Notes under the pieces: model-generated
What the model was told of the DNA's origin: nothing
The model's input: the letters and a program-made list of their open reading frames with translations, nothing else
The model's database searches: none
Assembly: GCA_905331475.1 (NCBI GenBank)
Contig: CAJNYU010002009.1
Coordinates: forward strand, 48,800-112,799
DNA length: 64,000 bases
Source: Rotaria socialis
Taxonomy: Eukaryota > Rotifera > Eurotatoria > Philodinida > Philodinidae
Direction: 5' to 3'
Program-made: the position numbers and the translations under genes
Part shown: one piece after another, positions 12,278 through 24,200 of the stretch
Layout: each line of letters opens with the position of its first letter
Position numbering within the stretch: the stretch's first letter is position 1

Positions 12278-12980
12278 ATGGACCCTGCGAGACAAGACAT
12301 TAAAGATGGATCTCTTAGTAGTAATAATGAATTAGTTATAGCTAACAATAATCAACTTTCGTTTTTGTATCATTTTGGGACAAAAGCTGTTATTTTTACT
12401 GGCATAGCAGGTCTGGTTGACATTTTTGGTATACCAGCAGCACTCAGTTGCTTTGACTTTTCATCGATTGGTGTAACAGCCGGTCCGTGAGCTACTGCGT
12501 GGTAATCCGTTCATCCCAGACCAATGATTTCGGAGGACGGATACTGTAAGAACCGGCCAGAAAGATGCGGAGAAATCACGGTATCTGACCGAAAAGCACG
12601 GGGAAGCGCTGGAAAGTGGAAGCAGTATTCCTGTCGTGAGTTGCCGGATTTTTTTCTGTTGTATTCCTGTCAACTTCCAGCCGGATATCACAGGAAGCTG
12701 ACTGGAATCCGTAGGAAAATAATCCGGCAACTCCCGACCGAAATAGTGCTTCCACTTTCCAGCGCTTTCTCGTGCTTTCCGGCCGTACCTCCACGACCTG
12801 GGATGTTTTCCTAGTATTTTTGGTATAGTGCAAAGTGTGACAGCAACGGGTATGATTAAAGGATTTATCGCCACTTTCACAGCAGGCGGTGTATTGACTG
12901 AAGTTTTGCTGGATGGAAAGAAAAATGCAACTGAAGCAAAAATCGATGATATGGAACCCGTGGAAACGAAACTTTCATAG
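12278..12980 (+). pseudogene. IFI6/IFI27-like (ISG12 family) membrane protein, broken copy 1
   Basis: The family are small hydrophobic proteins of internal membranes, linked to interferon response and apoptosis in vertebrates. The reading starts MDPARQDIKDGSLSSNNELV and runs through a glycine-rich hydrophobic core (FYG-like GLVDIFGIPAALS, then SIGVTAG). It is then stopped by TGA where copy 2 has TGG (G-S-W), and again by TAA where copy 2 has CAA. A foldback MITE (12515-12802) interrupts it. The frame resumes as SIFGIVQSVTATGM and ends ...VETKLS with TAG at 12978-12980. Copy 2 at 16088 is similar in coding and 3' flanking sequence. Family assignment rests on the core pattern GVP..F...GF.STGITAGSWAAAWQS...LQSVAATGM seen in copy 2. 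Confidence 0.75.
12515..12802. mobile_element. Foldback MITE (CCCAG family) inserted in the IFI27-like copy
   Basis: About 288 bp with short terminal inverted repeats (CCCAGACC at left, GACCTGGG at right). Inside are long inverted arms: the words AGCGCTGGAAAGTGGAAGCA and GAGTTGCCGGAT on the left reappear reverse-complemented on the right. The paralogue at 16310-16340 reads straight through (TTCATGTTTTTCC), which serves as an empty site; the insertion is flanked by an apparent AT duplication. There is no transposase. A related, rearranged copy lies at 15553-15744. Confidence 0.8.
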
Positions 12981-14657
12981 TGATCTCCTACGCATCAGAT
13001 GGTGCACGAATATTAACTATACTGATTGATACAGTCGGTAATTCGAAAAAATATTAATTGTATGGCTAACAGTATGATTTAGTTTTTATTTAGCTTTTAT
13101 GTTCGATGAACAATATATGGTGTGATCTTTATGATGTATGAAAAAAGGGAAATTGTACAATAGTATCATATAGCATCAATAAGTTTAATCTCTCGCAATA
13201 CAACAGAATTTTATTTCACTGAAATTGATCATCAAAAAGTAATGAAAAAGATTCTGAAACTTGGCTTAGTGACTTTTTCATTTTTGAGATATTAACCGAT
13301 GCATTTTTTTGAAAATATTTTCTATGTTGACATGTTCCAAGTGGAGATCCGCACAGAATATGAAAATATTTTCTCTTCATCAGACGTTCTATTGTTTTTC
13401 TTGACTCAGCGAATCTCAAAACTATGTTCAATTTTCTTCTCGTGTTCTGATGAAATTTACTTTACATTTTAATTTATAATTTCATGGATAAACATATAGT
13501 GCTATATTTGCTTATTTCAGTGGCACAGGAGGAATTCCCAAATATCAGATACATGTGATATACATGTATTGAGAGATTCATAGTATAATGTACCTCAACT
13601 TTGATTAATCTATCTGCTAATATTTTCTGACTTCTTCATCGCGAAAGAAATCTTTTATTTTTAAACAATCTTATATCTTTCAAATGTTATTGATCATAGA
13701 TGCATGCAACAAAGAAATGAGCAACAGGAAATACAAGGTGACAGTACGGAAGAAAAAGACAGCACGGTATGAAAGGTTGTTTACAATATACTTTTAGAAG
13801 AAGAAAACATAATTCAATCAATAGATGGCTCAAAGAAGAATAAAAACCGCTAGTGAAATGCAAAGATTTTACAGAGTGGATTGTAACTCCTGAAGTTCGA
13901 TCTCAATAGATATTGTGGAAATTCATTTACGCGTCATTGATAAGCATTCTGTATGAAATCTGTGAGACGTGGCCGGATTCCAGGAGTTCAGAACTCATCA
14001 AGAACCCTGAACTCTTCAAACCATTATCTGATAGAGATTTCGAACGTATTGCGTTTGATGGAACCCTTCAAACTCTTAGAACCCTTACTCTTGGAACTTC
14101 TAGAACTCTTAGAATCCTTGGAAGTTTTGAAACCCTAGCAGCTCTGGGACGTTTTCCAGATACTTATATGGATCGAGGTGGGCCATGTGTTCTCGAGAAG
14201 TACTGAATTTTGAGGCGCCATCGAAAGGTATTTGGTTGATGCAGTGTCTGAACTATCGAACTAAATTGAGTTTTGAGAAACGAAAGTTGCGAACTAACTG
14301 CTAGAAGCTTTTTTTGCTAGCATATGCGAGTTGAAAAGTGAGAAAACGGTGTTTGTCTGAAAAGTTGCGCATGAACCACACGCTAGCGCTCAGTCCATTT
14401 CTCAACAGTGTTTTTGATGAATTCACTTTATTGCTAGCACGTGGTAGCAAGCAGCTACCAAAATGTGTCTCAGTTTCATACATTTTGCTCAGCGTCGAGA
14501 TATTCCATGTACTTTTACAATTCCTCGTATATTTGTCTTTCATCGAAGCTCGGAGTTTGTTGGAGAACGTTATCCTGGATGTATCGCTAGCAATACAAAA
14601 ACACCTACTCGCATGTTCACCACACACACACCCCACCCTCATTCACTTTTATCAAGC

Positions 14658-14992
14658 AGGATCCTTGAAGATCCTTTTCAGTCAATACCACTTATTTCAG
14701 TTATTTCACAGACTCTTTCCTCGAGATAGATCGGGGAGGACAGTTTAAGGTCTTTCTAGTTCATTTCCTTCTATTTGATCTTTTTTAAAGTGCCTTTTAT
14801 TACATTCTATCTAGTAGAATCTTAAAAATCCTTTCCAGTCAATACCTCGTATGTGACGTATTTTGTACTATCCTTAATCTTTTTTTCGAAATAGAAGCAT
14901 CCTCAAAGGGGTTTCTTGGTAAAATGCGAGGAATGAGATCTAGAAACGGCTGAAATAAGTGCTATTGAACAAGAAGGATCTTTAAGGATCCT
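14658..14992. repeat. Inverted-repeat (foldback) structure
   Basis: The left arm at 14658-14700 (AGGATCCTTGAAGATCCTT, then CAATACCACTTATTTCAG) recurs as its reverse complement at 14950-14992 with few differences. A partial direct copy of the same arm lies at about 14819-14850. The pattern fits a small foldback element with an internal duplication. No coding capacity was seen. Confidence 0.65.
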
Positions 14993-15309
14993 TTTAAATG
15001 AAATGCAATGAATCGGACTTTCAAATATCTGAAATTGAAGTGTAGATCAGAACATCTTTTTGGTGAACACATCTCTCGTTGGTAAACCGTTTTTTTGCGA
15101 TGAGAGAATAATCAAAATATAATTGTTTGAAGAGTTATAATATAAAAACTAAATCGAAGATTATATCTTTAAAGATTTATATTAAACTCTCGAAAAAATT
15201 CAACGATGTGAAAAATAGCGAAACTGTCACAAACATTGATATTCTTTCTGATAGTTTATCCTTTTTCAGAACACGTTGTGATTAGCGTAACCTCAACCAT
15301 GACGAGTAG

Positions 15310-15550
15310 GGGTGGACCATTTTTTTTAACGGAACTTAATTAATGACATTAATTAATGACTTCCATTAGTCATTAATCTTAATGGTTAATGTTCTCCGAG
15401 AAAAACTTAATTCATTAATATTAATGTTAATGTTTTCATGAAAGCATTAATTTTTCCATATTACTGAAATAGGTTTTTCTACGGAAACATTATCTACAAT
15501 TATTTCCGTTAACATCATTCAAGAACATTGACATTAATATTAAATTGATG
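15310..15550. repeat. TTAATG/CATTAA-rich low-complexity tract
   Basis: The words TTAATG and its complement CATTAA recur more than a dozen times on both strands, giving many short overlapping palindromes such as ATTAATTAAT. It abuts the MITE relative on its right. It is probably simple-sequence expansion. Confidence 0.6.
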
Positions 15551-15552
15551 TT

Positions 15553-15744
15553 AATGCAATTTCTGCCGGAAAGCACCGAAACTTGGCAGGAATTCGCCGG
15601 AAAAGTCCGGCCGTATTTTTGACCGGAATACTGCTTCCATGTTCCAGCGATTTCTCGTATTTTCCTGCAGAATGTGATGACTTTCCCGCATATCCCCTAA
15701 AGTATCCTACGGGATCCGGTGACCGGAATGTCCGATCTGGGATG
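15553..15744. mobile_element. Rearranged MITE related to the 12515-12802 element
   Basis: Shares GACCGGAATACTGCTTCCA, TTCCAGCGATTTCTCGT and a terminal CTGGGATG with the foldback MITE, plus the same CCGG-rich composition. It lacks a clear left CCCAG terminus, so it looks truncated or recombined. Confidence 0.6.
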
Positions 15745-16087
15745 CATGCTTTCTCATCATTAAATTGAAAATGCATTATATTTAAATTATATTTAATGCT
15801 AGATAGTTACGTTTACCTAACTCTTTATTTCTTCAAACCAACACCAACTAGAATCCCTTTTACAACTCCAACAACTCCTTTTCTCCATACATATGTTAAA
15901 CCAATTAGTCAGTCTCATGACCGATAGAGATAACAGAAAGAAGATAGGTAGTAGTCAAAGATAGCGCCACTACCTAACATTTAATATGCAGAAAACGTGT
16001 GTACTACACAATGCATAATTGTGTTGAATTATCCAAGTTTTAGCAACGAGTGATTAGTCATCATTCACCAGTCTACTGATCACGAAA

Positions 16088-16497
16088 ATGAAACCTGCGA
16101 AATCAGATATCAAAGATGGATCTCTTAGTAATAATAATAAATTAGTTACAGCTAATAATATTCAACATTCGTTTTTGTATCGTTTTGGAACAAAAGCTGC
16201 TATTTATACTGGTGGGGCAGGTCTTGTTGGTTTTTTTGGTGTGCCAGTAGTGTTTAGCTTATTTGGTTTTTATCGACTGGTATAACAGCCGGCTCGTGGG
16301 CTGCTGCGTGGCAATCCATTCATGTTTTTCCTAGTATATTCAGTTTACTACAAAGTGTGGCAGCAACAGGTATGGCAAAAGGAACTGTCATCACATTCGC
16401 AGCAGGTGGCGCAGTAACTAAAGCTTTCATAGATGCTAAGAAAAATCCAGAAGCAACGAAAACCAATGATAAAGTACGAATTCAATCGAAGCTCTAA
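16088..16497 (+). pseudogene. IFI6/IFI27-like (ISG12 family) membrane protein, copy 2 with frameshift
   Basis: Starts MKPAKSDIKDGSLSNNNKLV, like copy 1. It reads through AGLVGFFGVPVVFSLFGF, then shifts frame in a T-run near 16270 where it is one base shorter than copy 1. In the next frame it continues STGITAGSWAAAWQS, FSLLQSVAATGMAKG and AAGGAVTKAFIDAKKN, ending IQSKL with TAA at 16495-16497. The conserved part matches the ISG12 core (G..AGS.AA..QS.....LQS..ATGM). A very small intron is unlikely because the candidate splice sites would be only about 27 bp apart. It could be functional if the missing T is an assembly error; otherwise it is a young pseudogene. Confidence 0.75.
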
Positions 16498-16608
16498 TGT
16501 TGCACTCAACGGTGTCTCATGACAAACAGGTATCAACGACATTCATTTTGAAAAACTTTAACTTCAATATAAAAGTCTTTTTAATGGTATAATTACAAGT
16601 GCTATTTT

Positions 16609-16708
16609 CAGGGTGGCCATATCTTCTGAAAAATAGGGAAAATTTCTGAATTTTGAACATGCTTCTGATTGTTTTCTGATTTTTCAATTTTTGATCTTGG
16701 CCACCCTG
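16609..16708. mobile_element. 100-bp hAT-type MITE
   Basis: Perfect 11-bp terminal inverted repeats (CAGGGTGGCCA at the left end, TGGCCACCCTG at the right end). Flanks are GCTATTTT and GTTATTTT, an 8-bp direct repeat with one mismatch, as expected of hAT target-site duplications. The interior is AT-rich with no coding frame, so it is non-autonomous. Confidence 0.8.
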
Positions 16709-17710
16709 GTTATTTTGTTTTTCTTTGATTGTTATAATCGATTATTTATGTGTTTTGTGATCTTCACGGGGTGTAATAAAAAAAAAGCTTCTATTATTAT
16801 CATATAGTATGAATCCGTTTAATCTCTACGAAAACAACGGAATTTTATTTCACTGAAATCAATCATCGGAAAAAAGTGATAAAGATTCTGAAACTATGCA
16901 TGGGGGATTTTTCTTATGACTGCTACATTTCCTGAACAAAGTCAAATTTTCTATTTTCATATCTAATACTATCACCTGTCTGACTTTCAATTTATTAAAA
17001 TTCTGATCCTATTTGAAATCTTGATTGTATTGCAGCTAATTGTGATTTATGATGGTTGTTATTCAATAATGCAGTTCAATCAAAAAGAAAATATTTTAAT
17101 TCAAAGTGTTTCTTCTAAAAAAATAATTTATAACAAAAATTCAACGAATTACATGTGTTTTTCTCTTGTAAATACGCACACTTGTAATATTTACAAACTA
17201 CTATACAATCCATTTGCACTAAAATGTGCACACAGGTATGCAGGATAAAAGTACGTATAGAATTATGAAAAGGAAGAAGAAGACGAAGAAAAAACATAGA
17301 AATAATAGTTGTTAACAAGAAAATCATTCGGGAAAGAAAATATATTGTTATCTGTTAAAGCTAACCACCGTTCATACAATTGGACAAGTTAAAAAAATGA
17401 CCATCTAAACCAAGTTTGAGCCAAATCACTGTTTTTCCTCCTTTTTGTTTGCTTATGCACTATTGTGCTATCACCTAGAACACAAACTTATTAATAGGAC
17501 ATTAGGCATATTTGACACTAACATGCATCAACCACGGGATATCTATTAAAGTGATCGTCACAATGTGCTCTCTTTTTTTTCTTGCCAAATAAGTGGCGGT
17601 ACTGGTACTGTTGCAGTACTTGGTGTGGACACTTGGGGTACATTAAGTTTCCTAAACAAAGCGCCGTCTTTTGTTTGTTCTATAGATTAACATAAAAGTT
17701 CTGTATAAAC
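16709..17710. other. Intergenic, 3' flank of the Kir gene
   Basis: The left part (to about 16920) is the 3' flank shared with the other IFI27-like copy. The rest is AT-rich with no recognised gene on either strand. Confidence 0.5.
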
Positions 17711-20700
17711 CTACTCATGACTAATATGATGATTATTTTCGTGCCATTTTTCTAATTCATGTAATTCTTTTAAGTCTCTGGCACTGCACGTTATCATATC
17801 GACTGGATAAGTTAAATTAAAACGTGAATAATCAATACGATATAAACCATCATCACGTTGAAATGTAATTAAACGTTCAAAACGATATCCCCACAAAATT
17901 TCCGATGGTAAATACGATGTTCGTGCTTGTGTTGTCATGCCAGTAGACTCAATAATACCTTCGAGTATAACAACTAATTCAAAACGTTGTTTTGCTAAAT
18001 CGGCTCGACTAATATTAAACAATGGCGATTGTTCGTCAATAATATGCTCAATAACTAATGGCCAAATTAGAAATAAACGATCAACGCCTTTATCAAATCC
18101 AACATTCATATCATATGTATGCAATGGTAAAACTTCACCTTCTAACGTGACACGTTTTTTTATTAAATACATACGAACATGTGCTTCAACAATATGTGAT
18201 TTACGCATATCCCCGACACGGCATTGTAATGTGATTTGTCCGTCACGCAAACATATAACTGCTTCGCGTGACCATATTAATGTTTCTGTACGTTTTTTTG
18301 GTCGTGAAATTTTTGCAAAAACAACACCGACCATAAACGATTGTAATAAAACACCTATGCTAGATTGTACCATCATAACAACAATAGCAAAATAGCATGT
18401 TTCTTTAACGACACGCGTACCGTAGCCAATTGTTTGTTGAGTTTCAATTGAGAAAAGTATTGCACCAGCAAACGAATGTACACCAGCTATGCAAACGGTA
18501 TAATTCGCTGAGTTATAGTTATTTGGATGTAAATCTCCATGTATATACATAAGAAAATACCATATCAAAGCGAATACTAACCAACTCAAACAAAAGCCAA
18601 GTGTAAATAAAAATAACGTATAACGCCATTTTAAATCGATTAATGTTGTGAAAATATCTGCAAGATATTGACGACGACGCTTTTCGATATTGAATCTAAT
18701 TTAATAGAAGCATAGTTTAAAGATTTTGTTTGTAACCTTCGTTTTATTCAATCTTCTATTTGATTAAAAAAATGATTTCTTTTTGTTCTATAAGATTATT
18801 CAATTTATCAATGAAATTAAGTCGTTCTCGAGAACGTGCATATTCGATTTCAGTCAATGAGAGATATTCGCAAGCGAGTTTTGTAAGGAAAACGTTTTTT
18901 TCAATAAATACTAGAAATTTTCTTAAGTGGCCATTTCCTTTGATTTAAAGAATATTTTAACTGTCAAGAGAAAAAAATTCGATTGCAGTTTCTTGGCAGA
19001 CATAGTTGCTCAGAAAATAGAACAGATTTATACGACGTAATTTTGTCTCATTAGGATCACTCTGTTTTCTATCGTTTCATCGATCGATCGACTAATTGAC
19101 ATTGAGAAGAAGAAGAATGTCATCAAAGAAACGGAAAGAAATTTAAGTACTACTTATTTTAAAATAAAAATAATTTGTTTTTCTTGAATAAAAGCAATTT
19201 TTACTGATTGCTATAATAGTTAGTTTTATTTTGTTATTTGTGGAAAACTATTTAGGAAAATATTGTTGAGTAAATAGCTATAATATTTGTTCAATATTAC
19301 CAAGGAATTAATTTTATTACGTCAATAGATAATTATTTATTTGAACCAAAATATTAAATAAAAAAAACAAGAATTCAGAATGGCAAATTAACTTTTCATA
19401 GGCGTGTAAACTATAGCGATACAGGCTAGAAATAGATTGCAAAAAGAATGATACACTTTTATACAATATTTAAATCCCTATCGATGTCGTTCCTACTCGA
19501 GCGAATGAAAAGCATTCACACGCACACCAAACGGCAAAAGAAAAATTTTGTTTTTCAATAAATAGTGGATTAAATAAGATTTATTGTTTGTGTTTTGTAA
19601 CAGAAAAAAAACTATTTGAACATTTGATTAATGACTTTCGATCTCTTGGACAATAACTATTCTATTAAACTATAGGAAATTCTTTTATAGTTTATGGTTA
19701 ATTGTTTTCTTTTGTTTTACGACTTAATTGTCGATTTTCAAGCATTGTAAACACTTTTATCGTGTTTTGATTCATATATTTATGTGTTTATAAGTAATGA
19801 ACCATATTGTAGAAAAGCTCATATTATTTTTATTCCTCTTTTCTTTCTAACCATACATGTATATTGCTTAGAGCAATTTTCTATTTCTTCTTCTTCTTCT
19901 GCTTATCAGAATAACAATGAATAGCAATTAATGAAATACCTGGAAATGTTAACTTCACCATTTTTCAGTAAAAGTCGACGTTGATGATTTGTACGATTTG
20001 TTGATTTATTATGAATGAAATCTTTTGCAGATTGATCTGGATTTTTATTACAATCATTCGATACACTACCATCGCCTAATAGGCGTAAGGCTTTTGTACC
20101 TTTCGTTGTACATTGTAGCCTATAAATAGAGATGAAAATTTCAAAAGAAAATTACTCGAGAAAATGCTTGTTACTAAATTTATATTTTATAGAAAATAGA
20201 AAGTAATGGAATAATTTCAACATTAAATAACAACATATTAAAAAGTAGTCATTATCTTTCACTTTTACTGAGCAAAAAGAAAACGCAAAAAAATAGATAT
20301 TCTGTTTATGAAAAATATATTTCTTTGAAGAGTTTTGTTTTTCTCGCAGTTCACTTGTACGTAACTACTAATGTTTTAAAACGGAAGTTAATCTTCTTTA
20401 GAATATTTGCATATAGTAAAATCGATTCTAAAACAAATGTTAATTGTTACCTGGTCAATATACGAGGTGAACTATATACATAACCATTTTCTTTTATTGA
20501 TTTGGTTGGTTTTTCAGTAGATCTCATAGAGTCATCAAGAGCAGAGATTTCAGTTATTGGAGATGCTGGTTCATCGTCATTTGTTGTTGCAGTAGCATTA
20601 GTTTCAGTACTAAATAGTCTGTCTAATGTCAATAGACGATCACGAGACATTTTAAGAAAATGGTGAGATTTTCGATGCTGTTGTGATTGTTTAGGAATTG

Positions 20701-21025
20701 AATCGGTCGATATTTTATCGTCACTAGGTGATCGATTACGTTTATGCCAAGGAACAGGTAATGATATAGCGCTTAATTTTCGACGAATATTCAACGATGA
20801 GTCCTTTATGGACGATGTTGGAGTATGTGAAACTGCAACTGACTGTTTTCGATGTGAATCAGCATTTACATAACAAAAATAATTGGTATTAGGTGTTGGA
20901 GATGATGAACATAACACGTTCGATGAATTGTCGCACAAAGTTATTTCCAAATTGAAGTTGCTTTGGCAGTGTTTAATTTTCGTCTCCTTCTCTTGAGCCA
21001 CGCACAGATGGCTTGGCGATGCCAT
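17711..21025 (-). CDS. Inward-rectifier potassium channel (Kir family)
   Basis: Forms a tetrameric K+ channel in the plasma membrane. Exons on the minus strand: 21025-20451, 20119-19940, 18695-17711. They total 579 codons plus TAG with phases that match. ATG at 21023-21025 has a good context (GGCCCATGGC). Residues 1 to about 190 are a long Ser/Thr-rich N-terminal extension with no fold visible. The Kir core follows: RLLLKNGEVNIS and RRRQYLADIFTTLIDLKWR (slide helix), M1 (to FALIWYFLMYIHGDL), the pore with TIGYGTR at about residues 340-346, and M2 (VQSSIGVLLQSFMVGVVFAK). After that come RPKKRTETL (phosphoinositide-binding type) and the cytoplasmic immunoglobulin-like domain (RVGDMRKSHIVEA, GFDKGVDRLFLIWP). 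The M2 rectification-controller position (about residue 370) is Gln, not Asp. Introns are 331 and 1244 bp. Confidence 0.95.
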
Positions 21026-21172
21026 GGGCCGAAAAAAAAGTTGCGCTGATCCTACAATGGCAACTTGGGATAGAATTTACATTCGAACACGTCAAAACAC
21101 ACTCCGCTAAAATATGAGTCTTGTTCAATAAATGTCATATGCTCGCCTGTTTTTTATTTTTCTCATACTCTT

Positions 21173-21216
<44 letters not shown>

Positions 21217-24200
21217 GCACGCGCGCGTTTTTGGCACAAGTTCACAGACACTATCTATGCCAATCTGTGAGGAATAACCTCACGAGCAAGAATCAACAAA
21301 GGTTTTTTCTTTGCTCGCAGAAAAGATGAACATTAATTTAGTTAAATGGATCTCTCGTTCCTAACGCGCTATACGGCAGCTGCTTCGCATATACAAAAGC
21401 GCGCACACCCTGATACTTTCTTTTTTCTATTTCTTCTTTCTCTTATTCGACGCTTTGAAAATCAGTTTCATTCTCGCCGACTTCCTGACTTTGTTTTCTG
21501 CTTCTCACTCGATCGGTTTCTGTAAAAACAATATTCGACATAACAGATTATAACAATGATTATCACGAGTTCTTTGTTTCTTGGGGTGGTTCTTTTGAAA
21601 AAAGAAAAAAGAAATTTCTCCAGAATAATTATTTGCATTTTGAATTTAGGAATCTCCATCAACTTTCTCTTTTATTCACGTATCCTCAAGTTATCCTTCG
21701 AGCTTTCTATCGATAGAAACACGTGCATTCTTTTATTATACGAGTATTTCAAGAATAGTTAAATGTTATTTTTTCCTAACCTCTTCTTCCATCAGAATTC
21801 AATCGATTTTTTTTTTCTTTCTGATAAAGATCAGATCTATAGAGAAATATGATCTGCGCGTCTTTATTTCGTCAATATAGACAAGAAATACTAAGCCTTG
21901 TTAAATTTTATTTCAAGAGAAAATAAACGAATGTTTGCTCACTAGTTTCACTAATTGAACTTGAAAAAATAAGAATTACGAGAAAAGAACTTTGCATAGT
22001 TAACCATGTGTTATAACAGGCGTGCGCGCCGAAGGTTTCTTCTCTCTATATACATGCATATATACTAGTCCAATGAAAAACAAAAAAAATTAATTCAATT
22101 GATTCATTATTACGTGGGCAAATAGCCTCGTTTATACACAATATTTGTTATTTTTTAATTAAACTTGATTGTATATCAAAAATAACAACCAACACGAATA
22201 ATATACTATTATTGTTGTTGTCGTTCCAAAAAAAGAAGAAAAAAATGAGCCCGTTTACCTTATGTTGTTAATATGTATATATGTATGTCTATCTGTCGAT
22301 CTGTCTAGTTTTCTACTAAGAAAAAACAACACAAGTCGGTTTTGTGTAACTATTATGCTATTGATAGACAGTCTTCTCGAAATACTATTTCTCAATTGAA
22401 TATAACTGTAGAGAATAAAACGAGAAAATTAAATAGATATTCTATTAGTTGTATGCAAATTCAAAATCCCCGATGAATAAAATAGAAAAGTCTATAAATG
22501 TGAATTGAAAACATTAAAGCTTATATAGTCAAATAGAATTAGTATTGTTGATTATTCACGCATATAATAGTATTATTAATATTTTTTTTTTAAAATAGAA
22601 CAAAATATTCTCATGATAATTACCTAAAATATTGATTCATTATTGTACGTTTTGGTAATCAATCTATAAATAGAGAGAAAGATATGGATTAGAAATGATC
22701 ACAAATGAATTTGTATATTTTGACGTATTAAATATACGTAAAGTCTTCTTATAGCCAGTTAAAGATAATGTCGATATATAGGTTTTATTGCTATGGATAT
22801 AGTAGAGAATTATCCTTTCTTGTCGTTCGTTGTTGACGGCACACGGATAAACGGAATTAGATTGTTTGTATGTAAGTAATAACGCACTTACAGGATGGTG
22901 GATGTTGTTGTTTTTTTTCGTCTGGTAAATAGTTATTAATAAACTATTGACAAAGAGAACAAAATCAATATTCTAAATAATGAGGCTGTTCATGATTATA
23001 AGTGAGTGCTTTTTGATTAATAATCTTTTCTAATTGATCACAATTAGACGAGCAAGTAGGATGTATATATACTTCGAGAAAAAATAGTTCCTTGTTGAGA
23101 CCAGCTGTTGATATTTGGCTTGTTTCTTCCTGACTTCATCAACAGACGATTATCGATTAGTCGGAAAACAGATAAAGGTTAAATATTGGAGATCTCATCT
23201 TTCCATTAGGATTCAAACGGAGTCCATGTGGCAATAGAAACGCACAATAGAGAGAACATTTATGTGCGTAAATACTATCCGGAAAAATGTCTCTAGTGAA
23301 ACAAATAAATTGCAGTCTTCTATTTTAGGTTAGAAAGATTAGTAAAAAAATAAATCAATATTATAGTATTCAATCAATTTGAAAACTAATTAAGTCTTTA
23401 GTATTTTATGGTTTCAATTAGGAAATATTTGATATCTATTAACAAACTAAACCAATGAGATTAATAATTTTGTTTGCTCAATAGAGTTGATATTATTATT
23501 ATTGTTTTCGTTGTCTATTAGAATAGATTAATAAATATAACTTGCGTTTTTTTCGCTCATTCGTTTAGATATTCGGTAACGTTTATAATAATAATCGATT
23601 CATAAATCATTATGTTAACGATAAATTAGCCGATGATGATATGGAAATAGAAAATTATGAAATTTTCTAGAACGAAATATTCGACATTAAATTTATTTAT
23701 TTCTATTTCTATGAAGTGATATATTTTCAGTCTATAAATAATCAGAGTTGGCAGTATGGTATGATAAGTTGTCATTTTTGTGTCACTGTACTTTATGCCA
23801 TTGACAGTACTATTAGTTTAGTATTGAGAGTGCTATCAACACGAGCTAAAACAATAATGTTATGTCGGCAAAAACAACTCATCAATATGCACGTTTGTCT
23901 TTTCTATAATAATTGAATTATTCTACCCAGGCTATAAATGTAAATCAAAAAAAGACGAGCCAGCAAATTTGTTTTTGAAATTTGGAGAATATTTCGATAA
24001 TGCCATAGACATGTAAGTGTTTACATAAACAAAATTTGATAGCCAACCCAACACATGTCTTGCCTGTCAACGTGATGAAAATCTTCATTTTTAAAGCATT
24101 AATCTTCGATGATCATAACGCATAAAAACTCCATTAATAATTCGCTCTCATCAGATGATTTTCGAAAGTCACGAAGCCAAATCAGTTAATTCTACTAATG

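Larger units (their letters stand above)
12270..13300 (+). repeat. Duplicated segment, unit 1 (partner at about 16080-16920)
   Basis: Similarity between the two units is not limited to the IFI27-like coding part. The 3' flanks also match: AGTTTAATCTCTCGCAATACA / CGTTTAATCTCTACGAAAACA, then GAATTTTATTTCACTGAAAT and AAGATTCTGAAACT in both. The duplication therefore covered the gene plus at least 250 bp downstream. The partner unit carries its own hAT-type MITE. Confidence 0.75.
12981..16087. other. Repeat-rich spacer between the two IFI27-like copies
   Basis: Contains the 3' flank shared by both copies (to about 13300), a CTTGGAA/CTTAGAA-rich stretch at 13990-14150, an inverted-repeat structure (14658-14992), a TTAATG-rich palindromic tract (15310-15550) and a MITE relative (15553-15744). 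Open frames at 13913-14206 and 14338-14748 look like translated repeat or random sequence and are not called as genes. Confidence 0.55.

Noticed and set aside
12461..12880. Open frames on both strands of up to 139 codons over the MITE
   Set aside because: They are translations of the GC-rich foldback element's inverted arms; the two strands give similar peptides because the element is palindromic.
12978..13300. A second gene in the 3' flank of the IFI27-like copies
   Set aside because: The conservation between the two units extends into this stretch but there is no shared open frame, so it is a duplicated 3' flank rather than a gene.
13913..14206. Leucine-rich open frames resembling LRRs
   Set aside because: The Leu/Glu pattern comes from a CTTGGAA/CTTAGAA-type DNA repeat readable in two frames; no LRR consensus spacing.
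14338..14748. 136-codon plus-strand frame with antisense frame of 113 codons
   Set aside because: No family, no splice context, and it overlaps the inverted-repeat structure at 14658; probably chance.
15310..15550. TTAATG-rich tract as a possible CRISPR, centromere or origin signal
   Set aside because: Spacing is irregular with no unique spacers; simple palindromic low-complexity DNA next to a MITE is enough to explain it.
17937..18395. 152-codon plus-strand frame
   Set aside because: Antisense shadow of the Kir coding exon, which has clear conserved motifs on the minus strand.
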